46,163 nucleotides of DNA, taken from positions 1 through 46,163 of the forward strand of contig CAYQMF010000043.1 of assembly GCA_964418595.1 (NCBI GenBank), given 5' to 3'. The position numbers and the translations under genes were made by a program. Shown here piece after piece: positions 44,471-46,163 of the stretch (positions within the stretch are counted from its first letter, which is position 1; each line of letters begins with the position of its first letter). The notes under the pieces are model-generated. The model made no database searches and was not told the origin of the DNA. It was given only the letters and a program-made list of their open reading frames with translations. Source of the stretch: CAYQMF01 sp964418595 (GTDB lineage: Bacteria; Planctomycetota; UBA1135; UBA2386).

Positions 44471-45109
44471 TCACCCTTCGGGCACGCCGAAGGAGGACCA
44501 GTACTCGTCGGCCCCCTCGGCGCGCAGCACGTCGGCGGTGCGGTAGCCGAACAGCACGGCGATCGTGCGCAGGCGGGCGGCCTTGCCGGCACGCAGGTCC
44601 GGGACGCCGTCGCCGATCATGGTGCCGCGGCCCGGGGGCAGCCCCAGCGCCGCCAGGGCGCGGTGGCAGGGCTCTGGGCTCGGCTTCTTCTCCGCCACGC
44701 TCTCGCCGTCGACCAGCACGGGCAGGAACGGCCGCAGGCCCAGCACGTCGAGGATGCGCTCGGCGAACACCGCCGACTTGTTGGTGACCACCGCCATCGG
44801 CCAGCCCAGCGCGTGCCAGCGCGCCAATTGCTCCAGCACGCCGGGGTAGGGCCGCACGATGCGCACGCATTGGTCGAGATGGTGCTCGCGGTAGAGCCGG
44901 CGGGCGCGACGCAGGTCGCCGTCGGCGCATTCCGGCAGCGCCCGCCGCAAGAGCGCGGTGAGGCCATCGCCCATCATGCGCCTCACGTCTTCGACGGAGA
45001 GCTCGGCCAACACGAACGCGGAACGCACGTGGTTGACCGTGGCCGTTACGTCGGGAAGCGAATCGACGAGCGTGCCGTCGAGGTCGAACAGCAGCGGAGG
45101 CTCGGCCAT
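44471..45109 (-). CDS. HAD-superfamily phosphatase, Gph-like
   Basis: 212 residues. Motif I is LLFDLDGTLVDS at the N-terminus with both catalytic Asp residues, motif II is AVVTNKS, motif III is the Lys in EKKPSPEP and motif IV is MIGDGVPDLRAGKAA. The helical cap lies between motifs I and II, as in phosphoglycolate phosphatase and related HAD enzymes, but in a sugar locus it could act on a sugar phosphate. ATG 45109 is chosen because it lies just before motif I; ATG 45121 would add four residues. It is the first gene of the minus-strand run, separated from the APH gene by 112 bp, the largest gap in the upstream part of the run apart from that between the beta-helix and ABC genes. Confidence 0.87.
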   Translation of the reverse strand: MAEPPLLFDLDGTLVDSLPDVTATVNHVRSAFVLAELSVEDVRRMMGDGLTALLRRALPECADGDLRRARRLYREHHLDQCVRIVRPYPGVLEQLARWHALGWPMAVVTNKSAVFAERILDVLGLRPFLPVLVDGESVAEKKPSPEPCHRALAALGLPPGRGTMIGDGVPDLRAGKAARLRTIAVLFGYRTADVLRAEGADEYWSSFGVPEG

Positions 45110-45693
45110 GGCGCGAGCCATGGTGCCGCGCCGCCGCCCCGAGGCAAGCGGGCCAGCGGCAGCGCGAGCCCGAGGTCGAGGGTTGAGCGCGCGGTCGCCG
45201 TGCGGAGCCGGTTCGTCGCGGGCGGTGGAGTCGCGCCCCTCGGCAGGAACCTGTCGACGGCGTTCAGCTCGGCCGTCGTTCCGCGCACTGTCGCCGCCAC
45301 GCCAATCGACGTCGGCGATCTTGCGGCCTGCTTCGGCCCGCTGGCCGCAGCGTCTCGGAGCAGTAGGTGAAACAAGCTGCGTGTCCTGGCCCCGGCCGGG
45401 GGCTTTGTGTCCGCGGCGCAGCGATGGAAGTGTCCGGGAAGCTGGTGGGAGTGGTTCGGGAGGCGGAGGACTTCCTGGCTTGGCGAACGTGGACGGAGTT
45501 GGCCCAAGACACGGGGCGAGGAACCGTGCGACGCGCTTGACCGACGCGGTCTGAGGATCATGCGGACCAGACTCTCATGCGGACTAGCCCAACCTCCGCG
45601 TTCAAGGCACCAAGGGGTTGAGGATCAACGACTTACGTATCCGCTCTGTCCGGCCCATCTACCAACCGCGGCTGACGGTCCCACGATGCGGGG
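45110..45693. other. Intergenic region upstream of the polysaccharide locus
   Basis: About 580 bp between the HAD phosphatase start and the IS66 tnpA start. It should contain the promoter of the minus-strand run and the left end of the second IS66 element, but I could not identify either reliably. GAGGATCA occurs twice (near 45553 and 45619), and TCATGCGGAC occurs twice near 45558 and 45577. Open frames in it look like shadows. Confidence 0.5.
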
Positions 45694-46050
45694 ATGGCAA
45701 GCAGAACACGTTCGGGTCGGCGGCCGTTGCGCAGTGGGCATGACCCCGTGAAGATCCGCCGGCTGATGCGCCGGCGGGAGTCGGAGGGCCTGAGTTACGC
45801 GAGGCTGGCCCGGGAGACGGGAATCCCGGTCGGCACCCTGGCTTGGTGGGCGCACCGGGAGAGGAAGGAGCACGAGCGGTCGGCGGCGTGCGCTGCTCGG
45901 GCCGAGTTCGTGGAGGTGATCCCGAGCGGCGACGGTGATCCGACGGAGGCGATCAAGGTCCGGCTGCCAGGCGGCATCGTGCTGTTGGTTCCGTGTGACG
46001 CCGACGGTTCCTACGTAGCGCGCCTGTTGTCGGCGCTCCAGACCTGCTGA
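45694..46050 (+). CDS. tnpA: IS66 accessory protein TnpA (second element)
   Basis: 118 residues. The helix-turn-helix is GLSYARLARETGIPVGTLAW followed by WAHRER, and the end has IKVRLPGGIVLLVP then VARLLSALQTC, the typical IS66 TnpA C-terminus. It has little residue identity with the first element's TnpA outside these motifs. Start ATG 45694 is the longest; the conserved core begins about 18 residues later. The tnpB frame begins at or just before its stop. Confidence 0.8.
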   Translation: MASRTRSGRRPLRSGHDPVKIRRLMRRRESEGLSYARLARETGIPVGTLAWWAHRERKEHERSAACAARAEFVEVIPSGDGDPTEAIKVRLPGGIVLLVPCDADGSYVARLLSALQTC

Positions 46051-46163
46051 GCCTGCCGGTCTCGGTGCGCATCTACGTGGCGCGCGAGGCCGTCGACCTG
46101 CGGAAGGTTTTCGACGGCTTGTGCGCCATCGCCCGCGACGCGTTGGGGCTCGACCCGTTCACC
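46044..46163 (+). CDS. tnpB: IS66 accessory protein TnpB, N-terminal part (cut by window edge)
   Basis: The visible frame reads LSLPVSVRIYVAREAVDLRK and VFDGLCAIARDALGLDPFT to the window edge, the standard TnpB N-terminus (compare GATDMRKSFNGLAG in the other copy). No ATG is present; a CTG at 46044 overlapping tnpA or the GTG at 46065 would be the start. Confidence 0.8.
   Translation, partial: MLSLPVSVRIYVAREAVDLRKVFDGLCAIARDALGLDPFT

Larger units (their letters stand above)
45694..46163 (+). mobile_element. Second IS66-family element, cut by the window edge
   Basis: Contains a complete tnpA and the start of tnpB in the standard order. The TnpA differs clearly from the copy at 26372, so this is a different IS66 subgroup. 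A GTAAGCG-type left end was not found upstream. Confidence 0.8.

Noticed and set aside
45122..45560. Possible small genes in the region upstream of the HAD phosphatase
   Set aside because: Open frames on both strands lack motifs, ribosome-binding sites and normal composition.
26307..46163. Composite transposon formed by the two IS66 elements
   Set aside because: The TnpA proteins differ strongly, the first element lacks its right end, and the terminal repeats do not match.

Overview
The window is about 46 kb of very GC-rich bacterial DNA (roughly 70% GC), densely coded, with many start/stop overlaps of the ATGA/GTGA type and few strong Shine-Dalgarno sites. An ECF sigma factor coupled to a Ser/Thr kinase with TPR repeats, giant secreted proteins, RCC1 and propeller proteins with a common C-terminal domain, and IS66 elements point to a planctomycete-like organism. 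This is inference from gene content; there is no rRNA or tRNA in the window to confirm it.

Left part (1-13 kb). The C-terminal part of a sigma-54-dependent activator runs into the left edge. It converges on a minus-strand group: a two-domain SnoaL-like secreted protein, an ECF sigma factor, and a membrane Ser/Thr kinase with TPRs whose start overlaps the sigma stop (ATGA). A plus-strand group follows, with each gene overlapping the next by 4 bp: metallophosphoesterase (TIGR04168-like), SGNH hydrolase with a large insert, and a Dus-like tRNA-dihydrouridine synthase that lacks the usual catalytic cysteine. Next, on the minus strand, are a TM0106-type nuclease/RNase H/superfamily 1 helicase fusion and a RidA homologue.

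Middle part (13-25.3 kb). A 2092-residue secreted protein is followed by a coupled pair (a propeller protein and an RCC1-repeat protein) and a third secreted propeller protein. The coupled pair lies between two copies of an 88-bp direct repeat derived from the 3' end of the giant gene. A small secreted protein on the minus strand closes this part.

Scar region (25.3-27.9 kb). It holds a DUF4375/DMP19-type gene broken by one extra base, a truncated IS66 element (left end, tnpA, tnpB and the start of tnpC), and unassigned sequence.

Right part (27.9-45.1 kb). A single minus-strand run looks like a regulated exopolysaccharide/cell-surface locus. In transcription order it has a HAD phosphatase, a double APH-type phosphotransferase, an ABC exporter, a beta-helix lipoprotein, a carboxypeptidase-regulatory-like repeat protein, two GT4 glycosyltransferases, an AlgE-like lipoprotein porin, a sensor histidine kinase, and a response regulator fused directly to a MurG/COG4671-like glycosyltransferase. 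Most junctions overlap by 4-7 bp or are separated by only a few bases. The kinase sensor region and the porin N-terminal region share a recognisable domain. The model I propose is that envelope or polysaccharide state is sensed by the kinase, which phosphorylates the receiver domain and so controls a glycosyltransferase directly, without a transcriptional step. A second, different IS66 element starts at the right edge, so the locus is bracketed by insertion sequences.
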